From a bacterium (GTDB lineage Bacteria; Planctomycetota; Planctomycetia; Pirellulales; Pirellulaceae): 64,000 nucleotides of DNA. Made by a program: the position numbers and the translations under genes. Below the pieces are notes generated by a model. It did not search any database, had not been told where the DNA came from, and saw only the letters and a list, made by a program, of their open reading frames with translations. Of this stretch, positions 39,219 to 48,073 are shown piece after piece; positions within the stretch are counted from its first letter, which is position 1; the number at the start of each line of letters is the position of its first letter. The DNA is taken from positions 1-64,000 of the forward strand of contig JAUIGN010000028.1 in the NCBI GenBank assembly GCA_030430075.1, in the 5' to 3' direction.

Positions 39219-40208
39219 AACGTCCCTTTGATTTTATGATAGTGAAGAGTTTTACAGCGAGGCGTGTCAGGAAATGGCGCCGACAGGAGAACACCGGGCC
39301 GCCGCAGGAATGACGGGCAACTTCTCCACGCACGCCCCCTGCCTTCCCAATCCAATCTCACGGCGTCTGGGTGCAAGCGGATTACGCTTGGCCGAAACAC
39401 CACCGTCCAACGACAAGGGGTGGCCGTGCAAATTGGCGACAAGTGACGACCGCTTCTACGCCATCGCCTTAATTTCACGCTAATTATCGGAACAATCATC
39501 ACAACTGCGCAATCGCGAAAACGTGTCAAATTCGATAGAAGTTGGTCCGGTTGTAGCGGTTGTAGCGGTTGTAGCGGCGAAAGGGGGGGGTATGCAGCTA
39601 ATTCAAAGGCTTTGGAGTGCGTCGGTAGTCCGTTGCGAGCCGGTGCCCGGCGAAGAGGGTTTGGCCGTGAACCGCGTCGACCGAACCTGGAGCCCAAGCT
39701 CGCTCATCCCGATGGGACATTGCCTACAAACGCGCGTTCTTTGACGATTTGCCTGTGACTCCGTTGTTTTCTGCAAACGTCTGCGCCGACTGCGATCGCA
39801 GCAGGCAGAGTCGCCATCGAGTGACGAAACTGGGCTGAGCAGGTAACGAAGCGGCCGCTTGCTCCGCACCGGTTGACGCACCGTCCGACCCGGGGCTGAT
39901 CCGTGGGTCAATCGCCAGCAACGTCCATCCGTTGGCGGTCACGCTTGACCGCACTGCCGTATTGCCGGACGAGCGAGAACCGACCCCGCAGCGGCTACGC
40001 CGCCGCGCAACATCGCTCCCGAAGGTCATCTTGGGAAGTTTGTGAGTCTGGGGGCAAATAGGGGCATTGCGGAAAACGTGTCGACCTTTCCGGTGCGACT
40101 TTTCCGGTTCACCAAATTGGTCGGGTTGTTCCGATTGACATCGTTGGGGTGGTCTTTTACGCCAGGCCGCGGTCCTTCGACGCTACCACTGGAACAACAG
40201 AGAGTCCC
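39219..40208. other. 990-base spacer without a credible gene
   Basis: Open frames in this region have no recognisable protein features. It holds three exact 9-bp repeats GGTTGTAGC (39549-39575) and an 11-bp palindrome ACCAAATTGGT at 40111-40121, about 88 bases before the export lipoprotein gene. TTTCCGGT occurs twice just upstream of that palindrome. Confidence 0.5.
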
Positions 40209-41261
40209 ATGAGACCGACAATCGCGCTCTGTTTCAGCCTGATTTTATGCGTCGTGAGTGGTTGCGCGGGGCTCGCGACGCATCACGCTCCAGAATTCCC
40301 CGCATCGGAATTCATGCCGCGGGAACTGGATAAAGTCTCGCTCCCCAAATATGTGATCGAGCCCCCTGACTTATTGATCGTCGAGGCCCTGCATATCGTG
40401 CCGAAGCCGCCCTACCAGTTGCGCACGGCAGATATCGTCGCGATCATGGTCCAGGGGACGCTCCCCGACGCGCCAATCGGCGGCAACTATGTCGTGGAAC
40501 CCGGAGGGATTGTCGACCTTGGTCCCGCCTACGGCAAAGTCCACGTGGCGGACATGTCCGTGGAAGCGGCTCGGGCGGCAATCGACGAACATCTGCGTCA
40601 ATCACTGCGTTCTCCCGTGACTTCGCTTCAGTTAGTGCAAATGTCGGGGATGCAGCAGATTGCCGGGGAGCACCTGGTAGGTATGGATGGAAGCATCAAC
40701 CTGGGAAGCTACGGCAGCGTGTCGGTGGTGGGCCTGACGCTGGAACAGGCGAAGGAAGCGGTCGAAGCCCACCTTTCGAAATTCCTGGAGGCACCCGAGG
40801 TTACCATCGATGTCTTTGCCTACAACAGCAAGGTCTACTACATCATTACCGAAGGTGCTGGGCTGGGAGACGGCGTGGTCCGCCTGCCTGTAACAGGAAA
40901 TGAAACGGTCCTGGACGCGCTCTCCAATGTAAACGGCCTCACGGAGATTTCTTCGAAACGGATCTGGATCGCGCGACCCAGCCCGTACGACGGCGACGTC
41001 CAGATCCTGCCCGTCGATTGGCGTGCCATCACCAGGCTTGGTTCTCCCGAGACGAACTACCAGGTTCTCCCCGGCGATCGCGTTTTCATCGCCCAGGACC
41101 AGCTCGTAACCATGGACACCTACTTCGGAAAGATCTTGGCACCGGTGGAACGCGTGATGGGCTTCGCGACTCTGGGAGTGGGAACCGCTGCACGCTTCTC
41201 GGGCAAACCGCTACGAGGCGGTGGGTTGCGTGGCGCTTTTGGCACCACTCCCAGCAACTGA
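40209..41261 (+). CDS. Wza-like polysaccharide biosynthesis/export lipoprotein
   Basis: 350 residues. A short signal with lipobox (CVVSGC, Cys about residue 19) makes it an outer-membrane-type lipoprotein. Residues about 45-160 match the polysaccharide export (Poly_export) domain, with YVIEPPDLLIVEAL, YVVEPGGIVDLGPAYGKVHV and a following EAARAAIDEHL helix. A second copy of this pattern and a SLBB-like region follow (about 165-320, ending VLPGDRVFIAQDQLV). Wza-family proteins form the translocation channel for exopolysaccharide across the outer membrane. The start at 40209 is fixed by the signal peptide. It is the first of a run of plus-strand genes reaching the O-antigen-ligase-like gene. Confidence 0.92.
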   Translation: MRPTIALCFSLILCVVSGCAGLATHHAPEFPASEFMPRELDKVSLPKYVIEPPDLLIVEALHIVPKPPYQLRTADIVAIMVQGTLPDAPIGGNYVVEPGGIVDLGPAYGKVHVADMSVEAARAAIDEHLRQSLRSPVTSLQLVQMSGMQQIAGEHLVGMDGSINLGSYGSVSVVGLTLEQAKEAVEAHLSKFLEAPEVTIDVFAYNSKVYYIITEGAGLGDGVVRLPVTGNETVLDALSNVNGLTEISSKRIWIARPSPYDGDVQILPVDWRAITRLGSPETNYQVLPGDRVFIAQDQLVTMDTYFGKILAPVERVMGFATLGVGTAARFSGKPLRGGGLRGAFGTTPSN

Positions 41262-41312
41262 TCTGTCATCAAACCGCGTCGCGAAGAATGGATATTGCAT
41301 AGCAATCAAGTC

Positions 41313-41966
41313 ATGGTAATGAGTACCGCAACAACAAAATCCTGGCTTCGCTGGATTCCGATTGGCTGCATTTGCGTCGTCGCTGGCTGCTCGGCAGCCG
41401 GGTCCAAGGGGGGCATGAACGATGGAGTCGCGAAAACATGGCCGCCGTTCGGACGCGGCGTTCCCGCGTTGACCGAATCTCCTCCCTACTTCGGGTACCA
41501 CGGCACATGTTGGCAGACTTGGCCAGAAAGCTGGGTACCCTGTGATTACACGCCCGCGAATCTGCTCCATCCGCAGGTCGAGGTGCTGGACGATCCGGCA
41601 CACCAGCCACTGCCACCTGCGATCAATCCAGGCGACCCGTCGCCTGATGGTGCTGTGTCGGGCGAACTCGAAAGCGATCCACACGCCGGACCGGAGGGAG
41701 CCCGCCAGCAGCCGACCGAAGGCCAACCGCAGGAAACTCAGCAGTCGCCGATGTTTCAGGTTGAAGAGAGCCCGCCAATGGTGTTCCCCGGGGCCTCCGA
41801 CCAGGGTGCATTGCGCGGCGAGTCGCCCGCGGTGCAATTCGCATCGCATGCATCCTATCAAGAACCGGTCCCTGTCGCGCCGGCGCGCCAGTTGAGCAGG
41901 CTGCCGCCCGTCGACACTGATCGTCCGCCGAGGCTTCTAACCTCGGCAGAAAACACGATCGACTGA
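41313..41966 (+). CDS. Hypothetical proline-rich lipoprotein
   Basis: About 217 residues from the ATG at 41313 (41319 is equally possible). Signal and lipobox IGCICVVAGC predict a lipoprotein. After about residue 30 there is a short aromatic segment (TESPPYFGYHGTCWQTWPES, then WVPCDYTP) with two cysteines, and then a long low-complexity stretch rich in Pro, Gln, Glu and Ser. No family was recognised. It begins about 50 bases after the polysaccharide export lipoprotein and probably belongs to the same transcript. A small periplasmic accessory of the export machinery is conceivable but unsupported. Confidence 0.7.
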   Translation: MVMSTATTKSWLRWIPIGCICVVAGCSAAGSKGGMNDGVAKTWPPFGRGVPALTESPPYFGYHGTCWQTWPESWVPCDYTPANLLHPQVEVLDDPAHQPLPPAINPGDPSPDGAVSGELESDPHAGPEGARQQPTEGQPQETQQSPMFQVEESPPMVFPGASDQGALRGESPAVQFASHASYQEPVPVAPARQLSRLPPVDTDRPPRLLTSAENTID

Positions 41967-42290
41967 CCCTGGAGTTGCTTCGGCGACCGCGTTTATGGGC
42001 CGGCTGGTTCGCTTGATTCGTCAATGTAGCGTCCACGCCAAGGAACCAAGCACCGGCCAGCCAACGCCAAGCGGTTCCCTGGCGGTCCGAGACGACGATG
42101 GTGGAGCGGAGCACGTTCGTCAGTTCGCTCTCAGCCTCGAAACCACAGCGCGACGCGCCGTCGGCGCCCATGTCCCGCATATTCCGAAACAACGACTTGG
42201 ACTCTCCGCGCTCGCGAATTAGACTGCATTCAAGGGCTCGTAACGCATCAGAGCACCTTGGCCCAGCCCCCTCCCGTTCGCGAGGCTTTC
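41967..42290. other. Intergenic spacer, nothing recognised
   Basis: About 320 bases between the lipoprotein gene and the next plus-strand gene. Short open frames have no protein-like features, and no repeat or clear terminator was seen. Confidence 0.4.
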
Positions 42291-43184
42291 ATGTTTAGTG
42301 TTCGAATGATCTCGGCGTGTCTGATCGTCGCCGTTGGGTCGGTGCCGACATCGGCGCAGGATTCGGCGCGCGAGTCGCAAATCGAATCTGTCCGCGAAGC
42401 GGCCACCGCGTATTTGAAAGCGCTGGAGGAGGGCGATCGCGTCGCGTTGCTCGACGCCTGGACCCCGGAAGGCTCCTACGTAGACGCCGCCGGTCGCGCG
42501 CAACAGGCACGCACGCTGATCGAGGCCGAGTTTGCGGAGGGTGCGGCTCCCCAACGAAGAATCGGTTCGCTCGCGGACGAAACATTCCGCCTGGTAACTC
42601 CCGACGTCGTGATTCAAGACGGGATCACGCTGCATCTAGCCGCACCTGGCCAGCCAACACCCAAGAGCCGGCACACAGCGGTCTGGGTGCAGCGGGATGG
42701 CCGTTGGCTTCTGGACAGTGTACGAGAATCGGTCATCCCGCTACCTCCGCGAAATTCGCGTCTCGCGGAACTCGACTGGCTGCTCGGAAACTTTGCCGGT
42801 TTGACCGACGAAGGGAGCTACCTGGTGATCACCTCAGCGCTGAGCGACGATGGTAATTTCATCCTCCGGGAGTTCGTCATCAGGAGTCCCAACGCGTCCC
42901 GGCACACCATCAGCCAGCGCATCGGCTGGGACCCGATCACCAACGGCTTCCGCTCTTGGACGTTTGATTCCGAGGGCGGCTATGGCGTTGGGACCTGGAA
43001 ACGGCAAGCCGACTGTTGGATTGTGAGCAACAGCGGGGTCACGTCGGAAGGCCAACGCAGTGCGGCGACTGCGCTGTATACAAGCATCACGGAGGAGGGG
43101 TTTCTGCTGGAGATCGAGGGGGCGATGCTGGACAACGAATCGCAGCCGGATCTTAAAGTGAAGGTCGAACGCCACGATCGCTAA
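42291..43184 (+). CDS. Secreted SnoaL/NTF2-like domain protein
   Basis: 297 residues. An N-terminal signal peptide (ISACLIVAVGSVPTSAQ) leads into a domain starting ESVREAATAYLKALEEGDRV, then ALLDAWTPEGSYVDAAGR. This is the typical beginning of an NTF2-like/SnoaL or SgcJ/EcaC-type cone-shaped fold (about 30-160). The second half (about 165-295) looks like another, different beta-rich module without a recognised name. NTF2-like folds bind small molecules or act as steroid-isomerase-like enzymes; here the ligand is unknown. It sits among polysaccharide genes and may not be functionally linked to them. Confidence 0.75.
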   Translation: MFSVRMISACLIVAVGSVPTSAQDSARESQIESVREAATAYLKALEEGDRVALLDAWTPEGSYVDAAGRAQQARTLIEAEFAEGAAPQRRIGSLADETFRLVTPDVVIQDGITLHLAAPGQPTPKSRHTAVWVQRDGRWLLDSVRESVIPLPPRNSRLAELDWLLGNFAGLTDEGSYLVITSALSDDGNFILREFVIRSPNASRHTISQRIGWDPITNGFRSWTFDSEGGYGVGTWKRQADCWIVSNSGVTSEGQRSAATALYTSITEEGFLLEIEGAMLDNESQPDLKVKVERHDR

Positions 43185-43240
43185 CACGCCACTCTGGTAT
43201 TGACATATTGCCCGCTAGATCCATTTCGAGGAACAAAGCG

Positions 43241-43963
43241 ATGCCCCTCCCACGTCAATTTCGGAGTCTGGTGTTGGTGATTCTGGTCGCCGGTGTTGCA
43301 TCAGGTACCTCGCAGCAACTCGCCGCCGAAGAGCCGGTGACCGCGACAGGCGACGATGCGGCCGCCAAGGAAGCGATTCTGCACGGCGAGGCTTGGGCCC
43401 AGGCGGTCCGAGGCTTGAATGAATGGCTCTCCGTGCAAATCATCTATTCCCAGGCGCAAATGCCTCAAATGCGGGCGAGCTTTCAGTCCCGAGTCGACGC
43501 GATGCCGGCTAGCCAATTACCGGATTTTCTGGCTGACTTGCAGCAAAAACTGGCAATTCTGTCTGGGCCGGAAGCTCTCGAAGCACGCGCGTGGGCGGAG
43601 CAACGGCTGAATCTGCTGAGCGATACAAAAGCTGCCGAGTTTCGCAAGTCAATGCCTGACGTCGCGAACATGTCCGCTTTGCAGGTGGCGCAAGCTCTGG
43701 AAGACCTCAAGCAGAAAAGGGCCACGAGTGCGGCGAATTACAAGGCGTTTGAGCAATTTCGCGACCAGCAGGTGGCGACGGTACGCGCGCAAAATCAGGC
43801 TCAGGCGAAAGCCAATGCTGCCGCCGCAGCGACGAATAGAGGCGGCGCTGGTTATCACCCCGGCTTCTCAGGCGGCTCGTACGCACCGCGGAAGTTTCGA
43901 CGTTATCCCGGCATCGGCACGGGCTACCGGGGTGGCGTATGGAGGGGCGGTTACCGTTGGTAG
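43241..43963 (+). CDS. Hypothetical secreted helical protein with Gly/Arg/Tyr-rich C-terminus
   Basis: 240 residues; GAGGA ten bases upstream supports the ATG at 43241. A signal peptide (RSLVLVILVAGVASGTSQQL) is followed by an alpha-helical region (about 45-195) rich in Ala, Gln, Glu and Leu. The last 45 residues are glycine-, arginine- and tyrosine-rich (RRYPGIGTGYRGGVWRGGYR). No family was recognised. The basic aromatic tail could bind nucleic acid or anionic polysaccharide; that is speculation. It lies 57 bases after the SnoaL-like gene on the same strand. Confidence 0.75.
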   Translation: MPLPRQFRSLVLVILVAGVASGTSQQLAAEEPVTATGDDAAAKEAILHGEAWAQAVRGLNEWLSVQIIYSQAQMPQMRASFQSRVDAMPASQLPDFLADLQQKLAILSGPEALEARAWAEQRLNLLSDTKAAEFRKSMPDVANMSALQVAQALEDLKQKRATSAANYKAFEQFRDQQVATVRAQNQAQAKANAAAAATNRGGAGYHPGFSGGSYAPRKFRRYPGIGTGYRGGVWRGGYRW

Positions 43964-44082
43964 CGCGGTTCAGCCTGCAACTCGACAGCGATTGAGCCGC
44001 AAGCCTCGCGCTATCTCGTCAGGGAAATCGTGCGAGTACCCTAACGTGCACGCCACACGTCGGTGCGACTGCGATCGCTGCC

Positions 44083-47000
44083 ATGTTCAAAACCGCTTCC
44101 TGGCTTCTCATGATATCCCGTGCCCGCCGAATGCTACTCCGCACCATGCTTTTGGGGCTGTGGCTTGTCAGCTTCGCAGGTTGCAGCCAGAGTGATGTGC
44201 CCGGGACTTCGTCGATGGACTCGGCGACGAAACCGACCACCCCTTTGCAGCAGCGCGCGTCGTTGTTCTTGGAGCGGTCGTCGCGTGGAGAGTACGGCGG
44301 CGCCTCCGCGACGCTCTCGGAACGCGTGGTTGCCGCGTATGCGGTTTCCGGTCAGCGCCCGGCGGATGTGGAGACCTGGTCGCTTATCCGCGAAACGGCG
44401 AACGATGCAGAATTCGCGGCGGACGTGTCCGCAGGCCTTGAGGCAGAATACTATCGCGAGTTGGCTTTCTTACTGCATGCGATCCTGGGTTCTGATCAGC
44501 TCGCAGCGGCCGAATCGGAGTCGCAATCCGTTGATCAGCCTCGACCAGACGCATCGCGACAGTTGGATCATGCGCTCCCAGCCGTGGATGAACTGGTCAC
44601 GGACGAACTGGTTACGGACGAACTGGTTACGGACGAACTGGTCGCAGCCCATCCCAGCGACTTCAGCCTTCCCGGTGTCGCTCGGGCAATCTCGCTGGGA
44701 TTCCTCTTGCTGGCCTTTCCTGTCGTCGTGATCGGCTGGCAATTCGCCGCTGCAGATAGCCCCGGTCCGCGGGCTGGGCAAAGCCTGGAAGTTGAAGCAA
44801 CATCCTTTACTTACCCGCTGCAAGCGATCGATCGGCGCGCTTGGCAGGTCTATTGGGGTGGGTTGGCTGCGGTCACTCTGCTATTGCTGGTCAACGCGTT
44901 CCGACAGGACGCGGAGGGCACGGTGGTTGCCGTGGGCGTGCTGGCCATGGTGATCGGGATGGGCGCGATGGCCCTGGCACCCGTCTACCCGATCACCGGT
45001 CCGCTGGTCTACCTGATTTTGTCATACGCTTTTCCGCGTGAAAGTGGCACGACCGAGTTCCTGATGCAACTGGGGACGATGTCCTGGCTCCCGGCGCTCA
45101 GCGTGGCGGCGCTGCTGGTTCGCTGGATTCGGCAAAGGCATCGACCGGGCAGGCTAGGCAACCCGATCCTGGTCGTGCTGTTGGGGCTGATGGTGTGGCT
45201 CGCACTGGTCGTCTTCGCGGCAGTTGCCGACGGGAGACCGCTCGCTCCGGAGTTGGTTCACCGCACTTCGCGTTTTGTGCAAGCATTTGTGATGTGTCTG
45301 GTCGTGGCATATTCACCGCTGGGCCTGGTAGACCTGCGCGTGACAGCGCTGGCGATCGGATTGACGCTGTTTATGCGGCAGCAGTTCTTGAGCACGAATC
45401 TTTTTCTGGAACAGAACCTGGCGATGCTTGTCGCTGTCGCGCTGCCGCTGGTGCTGGGCGTCGCCATGACAGCGGCGACCAGAGTTTCGCAACTTGGTTA
45501 CTTCCTGGTGGCCGTCTACCTGCTGCGGTTGATTGTCGTGATCCAGAACCGTGGAGCCGCATTGGGTCTGGTGGCCGCTCTACTGGTCCTCTGGATGGCA
45601 TCGCGTCACCGGGTACGGTGGTTCTTGGTCGCGTCCCCCCTGATGCTCGTCGGACTGGCTTTCCTGCCGGGAAGTGGCATCGCTCAACGCTTTGGGGAGA
45701 TCTATCGCGATGGCGAATTCCGCGGTAGCGCGGCCAGCCGTATCCAGCTTTGGAAGGCCGGTTTGGAGATGGCTCGCGAACATCCGCTGTGGGGAGTGGG
45801 GCCTGACAATTTTCCCTTGATGGTGCAGCAGTACGATCCCTCGCTGCCGCCGCATCCTGCGCATAACTCGGTGCTGGAAATGGCCGCCGAAACGGGGTTG
45901 GTGGGCATGGGACTCTACCTGCTGCTAATCCTCACCGCCACCTGCGTCTTGGGGCGCGAGGCCCTGCGTCATGGGCGCGATTGGCGGGGCGTGCTGGTCG
46001 GAAGCATCCTGGCCGGGGTTTGGGCGCATCTGGTCGCTGGCCTGTTTCTTTCCAACCATTCGTTGGTACTGACTTATGTCTTGCTGGGTGCCGGCGTGGC
46101 GATCTCCCAGGCACCGGTAACGCGGGTCTATCGGTCGAGGCTCTACCTGCCCCTGCCGGACGACTGGAATATCCGGTTGACCGGGCTGGTCTCGCGTCTG
46201 CCGCGGATCTTTTCAGGGATGCCGGTCAGTTGGAACCTGCTCGGGTCCCGCGCCAACTCGGGCGCGGGCCAGCACTCGGCGAGGCTCCTCACGCCAGCCT
46301 GGCTGCAAGGGATCGCTGGCGTCTACGCGTTGATCGCGATCGCCGGATCCCTTGTCCCTTTCTCCTTCCACGCCACCGGTTTCCCGGCGGCGCTGGACCA
46401 ATTCAAGTCCGCCATGCTGCAGCCGCTGGATTTCGCCGATCGCTCGGATTGGCTGTCGAACATGCTGCTCTTCGTGCCACTTGGTTTCTTGCTGAGCGGC
46501 GCCTGGACGCTGGGTGATGCCGGGACGCGATCCCGTTTGCACGGCTGGCGCAAACTGGGTGCGAGTCTCGCCGTCATCAGTGCGTGCATGATCTTAAGCA
46601 GTTGCCTTGAATTGTTGCAGGTGTGGTTTCCGCCGCGGACCGTGAATCCCAACGATGTCGTCGCCGAAACCATCGGAGCCGGCATCGGTGCGGTCACCTT
46701 TCTGTTCGTGGGGCCGCGGCTGGTCGAACTGGCCAACCGTCTGCTCGCGGGACGAACTCCCGTTCGGAAAGTCGAACTGGTGTTGCTGGTGTACGCCGCG
46801 CTGCTGACGCTTGCGGCGCTCTGGCCGTTCGACTTGACGATCAACCCGCTGGATCTGGTGCGCAAGGCACGCGAGGGACGCTTGATCGTTAGCGAACTGA
46901 GCAGCCTCGCGGACCTGAAAATCGTTCTCGTCCATGCCGTGCTGCTGATTCCGGTGGGAGTCTTGTTGCGGACCTTGGCGGTGCCCCGCGGGCAGCGCGT

Positions 47001-47199
47001 GCGACCGGTCGGCGAGGCCCTGTTCGGGGGCCTCCTTTGGCTGCTGGCGCTCGAAGCCGGCCGCCTGGTCGTGATGAGCCAAACGGCCAGCGTCGCCCAT
47101 GTCGTGGGTGGCGCGATCGGGATCTGGGCCGGAGGCCTGTTGCCCGCGCCTCGCTGGGCATTCCCATTTCGCCAGCAGAGCGACGACGTCCACGATTGA
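44083..47199 (+). CDS. O-antigen ligase/polymerase-like membrane protein fused to VanZ-like domains
   Basis: 1038 residues. The N-terminal 35 residues include a hydrophobic stretch and a lipobox-like SFAGC. Residues about 45-190 are soluble and contain the in-frame repeat DELVTDELVTDELVTDELV (about 168-186, from a 15-bp DNA repeat). From about 205 to 690 there are many membrane helices with the Wzy_C/O-antigen-ligase signature (RIQLWKAGLEMAREHPLWGV, then GPDNF and HPAHNSVLEMAAETGLVGMG). From about 750 to 1025 two VanZ-like units follow (SDWLSNMLLFVPLGFLLSG and VLVHAVLLIPVGVLLRTLAV regions). Likely role: polymerisation or ligation of the exopolysaccharide at the periplasmic face. The VanZ part has no known enzymatic role. 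A domain fusion of this kind is notable. Confidence 0.88.
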   Translation: MFKTASWLLMISRARRMLLRTMLLGLWLVSFAGCSQSDVPGTSSMDSATKPTTPLQQRASLFLERSSRGEYGGASATLSERVVAAYAVSGQRPADVETWSLIRETANDAEFAADVSAGLEAEYYRELAFLLHAILGSDQLAAAESESQSVDQPRPDASRQLDHALPAVDELVTDELVTDELVTDELVAAHPSDFSLPGVARAISLGFLLLAFPVVVIGWQFAAADSPGPRAGQSLEVEATSFTYPLQAIDRRAWQVYWGGLAAVTLLLLVNAFRQDAEGTVVAVGVLAMVIGMGAMALAPVYPITGPLVYLILSYAFPRESGTTEFLMQLGTMSWLPALSVAALLVRWIRQRHRPGRLGNPILVVLLGLMVWLALVVFAAVADGRPLAPELVHRTSRFVQAFVMCLVVAYSPLGLVDLRVTALAIGLTLFMRQQFLSTNLFLEQNLAMLVAVALPLVLGVAMTAATRVSQLGYFLVAVYLLRLIVVIQNRGAALGLVAALLVLWMASRHRVRWFLVASPLMLVGLAFLPGSGIAQRFGEIYRDGEFRGSAASRIQLWKAGLEMAREHPLWGVGPDNFPLMVQQYDPSLPPHPAHNSVLEMAAETGLVGMGLYLLLILTATCVLGREALRHGRDWRGVLVGSILAGVWAHLVAGLFLSNHSLVLTYVLLGAGVAISQAPVTRVYRSRLYLPLPDDWNIRLTGLVSRLPRIFSGMPVSWNLLGSRANSGAGQHSARLLTPAWLQGIAGVYALIAIAGSLVPFSFHATGFPAALDQFKSAMLQPLDFADRSDWLSNMLLFVPLGFLLSGAWTLGDAGTRSRLHGWRKLGASLAVISACMILSSCLELLQVWFPPRTVNPNDVVAETIGAGIGAVTFLFVGPRLVELANRLLAGRTPVRKVELVLLVYAALLTLAALWPFDLTINPLDLVRKAREGRLIVSELSSLADLKIVLVHAVLLIPVGVLLRTLAVPRGQRVRPVGEALFGGLLWLLALEAGRLVVMSQTASVAHVVGGAIGIWAGGLLPAPRWAFPFRQQSDDVHD

Positions 47200-47425
47200 G
47201 CCGCGCGAGTGACGTCCACAAACAAGCGTGCATTTACGGCTACGACGCGTGTTCCAACACGCGCCATCATCGACGCGGAAGGCAGGCAATTGGGAGTCGC
47301 GCCGTGGCACACCGACACGACGCTTCGCTGGATCGCGGCGAACACGCCGAAAAAGCCCGAAAGTCAACCGGCCAACGGGAAGCCCAGGGGCCGCGCCGAG
47401 AGCGTTGCAGTGGCCGCCGCCAGAA

Positions 47426-47800
47426 TTAACGCCGCCCACCTCGGGAGTAGTAATGCGAGTAGTTCATGAAGGTGGCACCGACGCCGGTCGGCCGTGCATT
47501 GACTTCCCGAGTTCGCCGGACTTCGTTATTAACGGCTTCGACGCGCGTCTCGACGTTGCGAATCCCCGTTTGCTGTCGTCTCAGCGTATCCGAGAGCTGC
47601 CGTTGGGGGTTTACAAACTGGTTGTACGAGTCACGGACACCCCAGGAGAAAGGTTCATTGCGGAAATAATTCAGGTACGGCGTAATCGTCGGTCCGGAGG
47701 GGGACCGGTAACGCCCGACGCGCCGCTGGGCAGCCGCATCAGAATTCTGAAACGCAATCCCCAAAAAAACGATTGCCACCAACAGTCCGATTCGTGTCAT
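47426..47800 (-). CDS. Hypothetical small secreted protein
   Basis: 124 residues with a clear signal peptide (RIGLLVAIVFLGIAFQNSDA). The mature part is basic and contains TITPYLNYFRNEPFSWGV, a coiled-coil-like stretch with QQTGIRNVETRVEAVNN, and a C-terminal NYSHYYSRGG. It belongs to a type of short planctomycete secreted proteins with no assigned function. It is transcribed against the neighbouring O-antigen-ligase-like gene, in convergent orientation. The region 47200-47425 between them holds no convincing gene. Confidence 0.7.
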   Translation of the reverse strand: MTRIGLLVAIVFLGIAFQNSDAAAQRRVGRYRSPSGPTITPYLNYFRNEPFSWGVRDSYNQFVNPQRQLSDTLRRQQTGIRNVETRVEAVNNEVRRTREVNARPTGVGATFMNYSHYYSRGGRR

Positions 47801-48073
47801 CGCATCGCCTCCCTCTCTGGGTCAGCCCACTTTCATTCCGCTCGTCCGCCCGCTCCGCCACCTTCATGCTAGGCCAGCTTGTTCAACTGGTCAATTGGAT
47901 TGGAGTGCTCAGCGGGGACTGTCTTGTTGAACTTGGACAGAATCTAAGGCGAACGCCAATTGGCCATGTGCGACCAGGCCCATCGCAAGAGCTCCCAACC
48001 CTCTTTACTGTTTTAATCGACAGTGTTGCCAGGATCCTAAAGAGTTTCCAGGGAACAGGACGAGATCCATCGC

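Noticed and set aside
39215..40029. Minus-strand open frames in the 990-base spacer
   Set aside because: Translations are low-complexity and Arg/Ser/Pro-rich, with no domain or good start context.
47209..47469. Short plus-strand ORF after the O-antigen-ligase-like gene
   Set aside because: It overlaps the well-supported secreted protein gene on the minus strand and shows no family or signal features.
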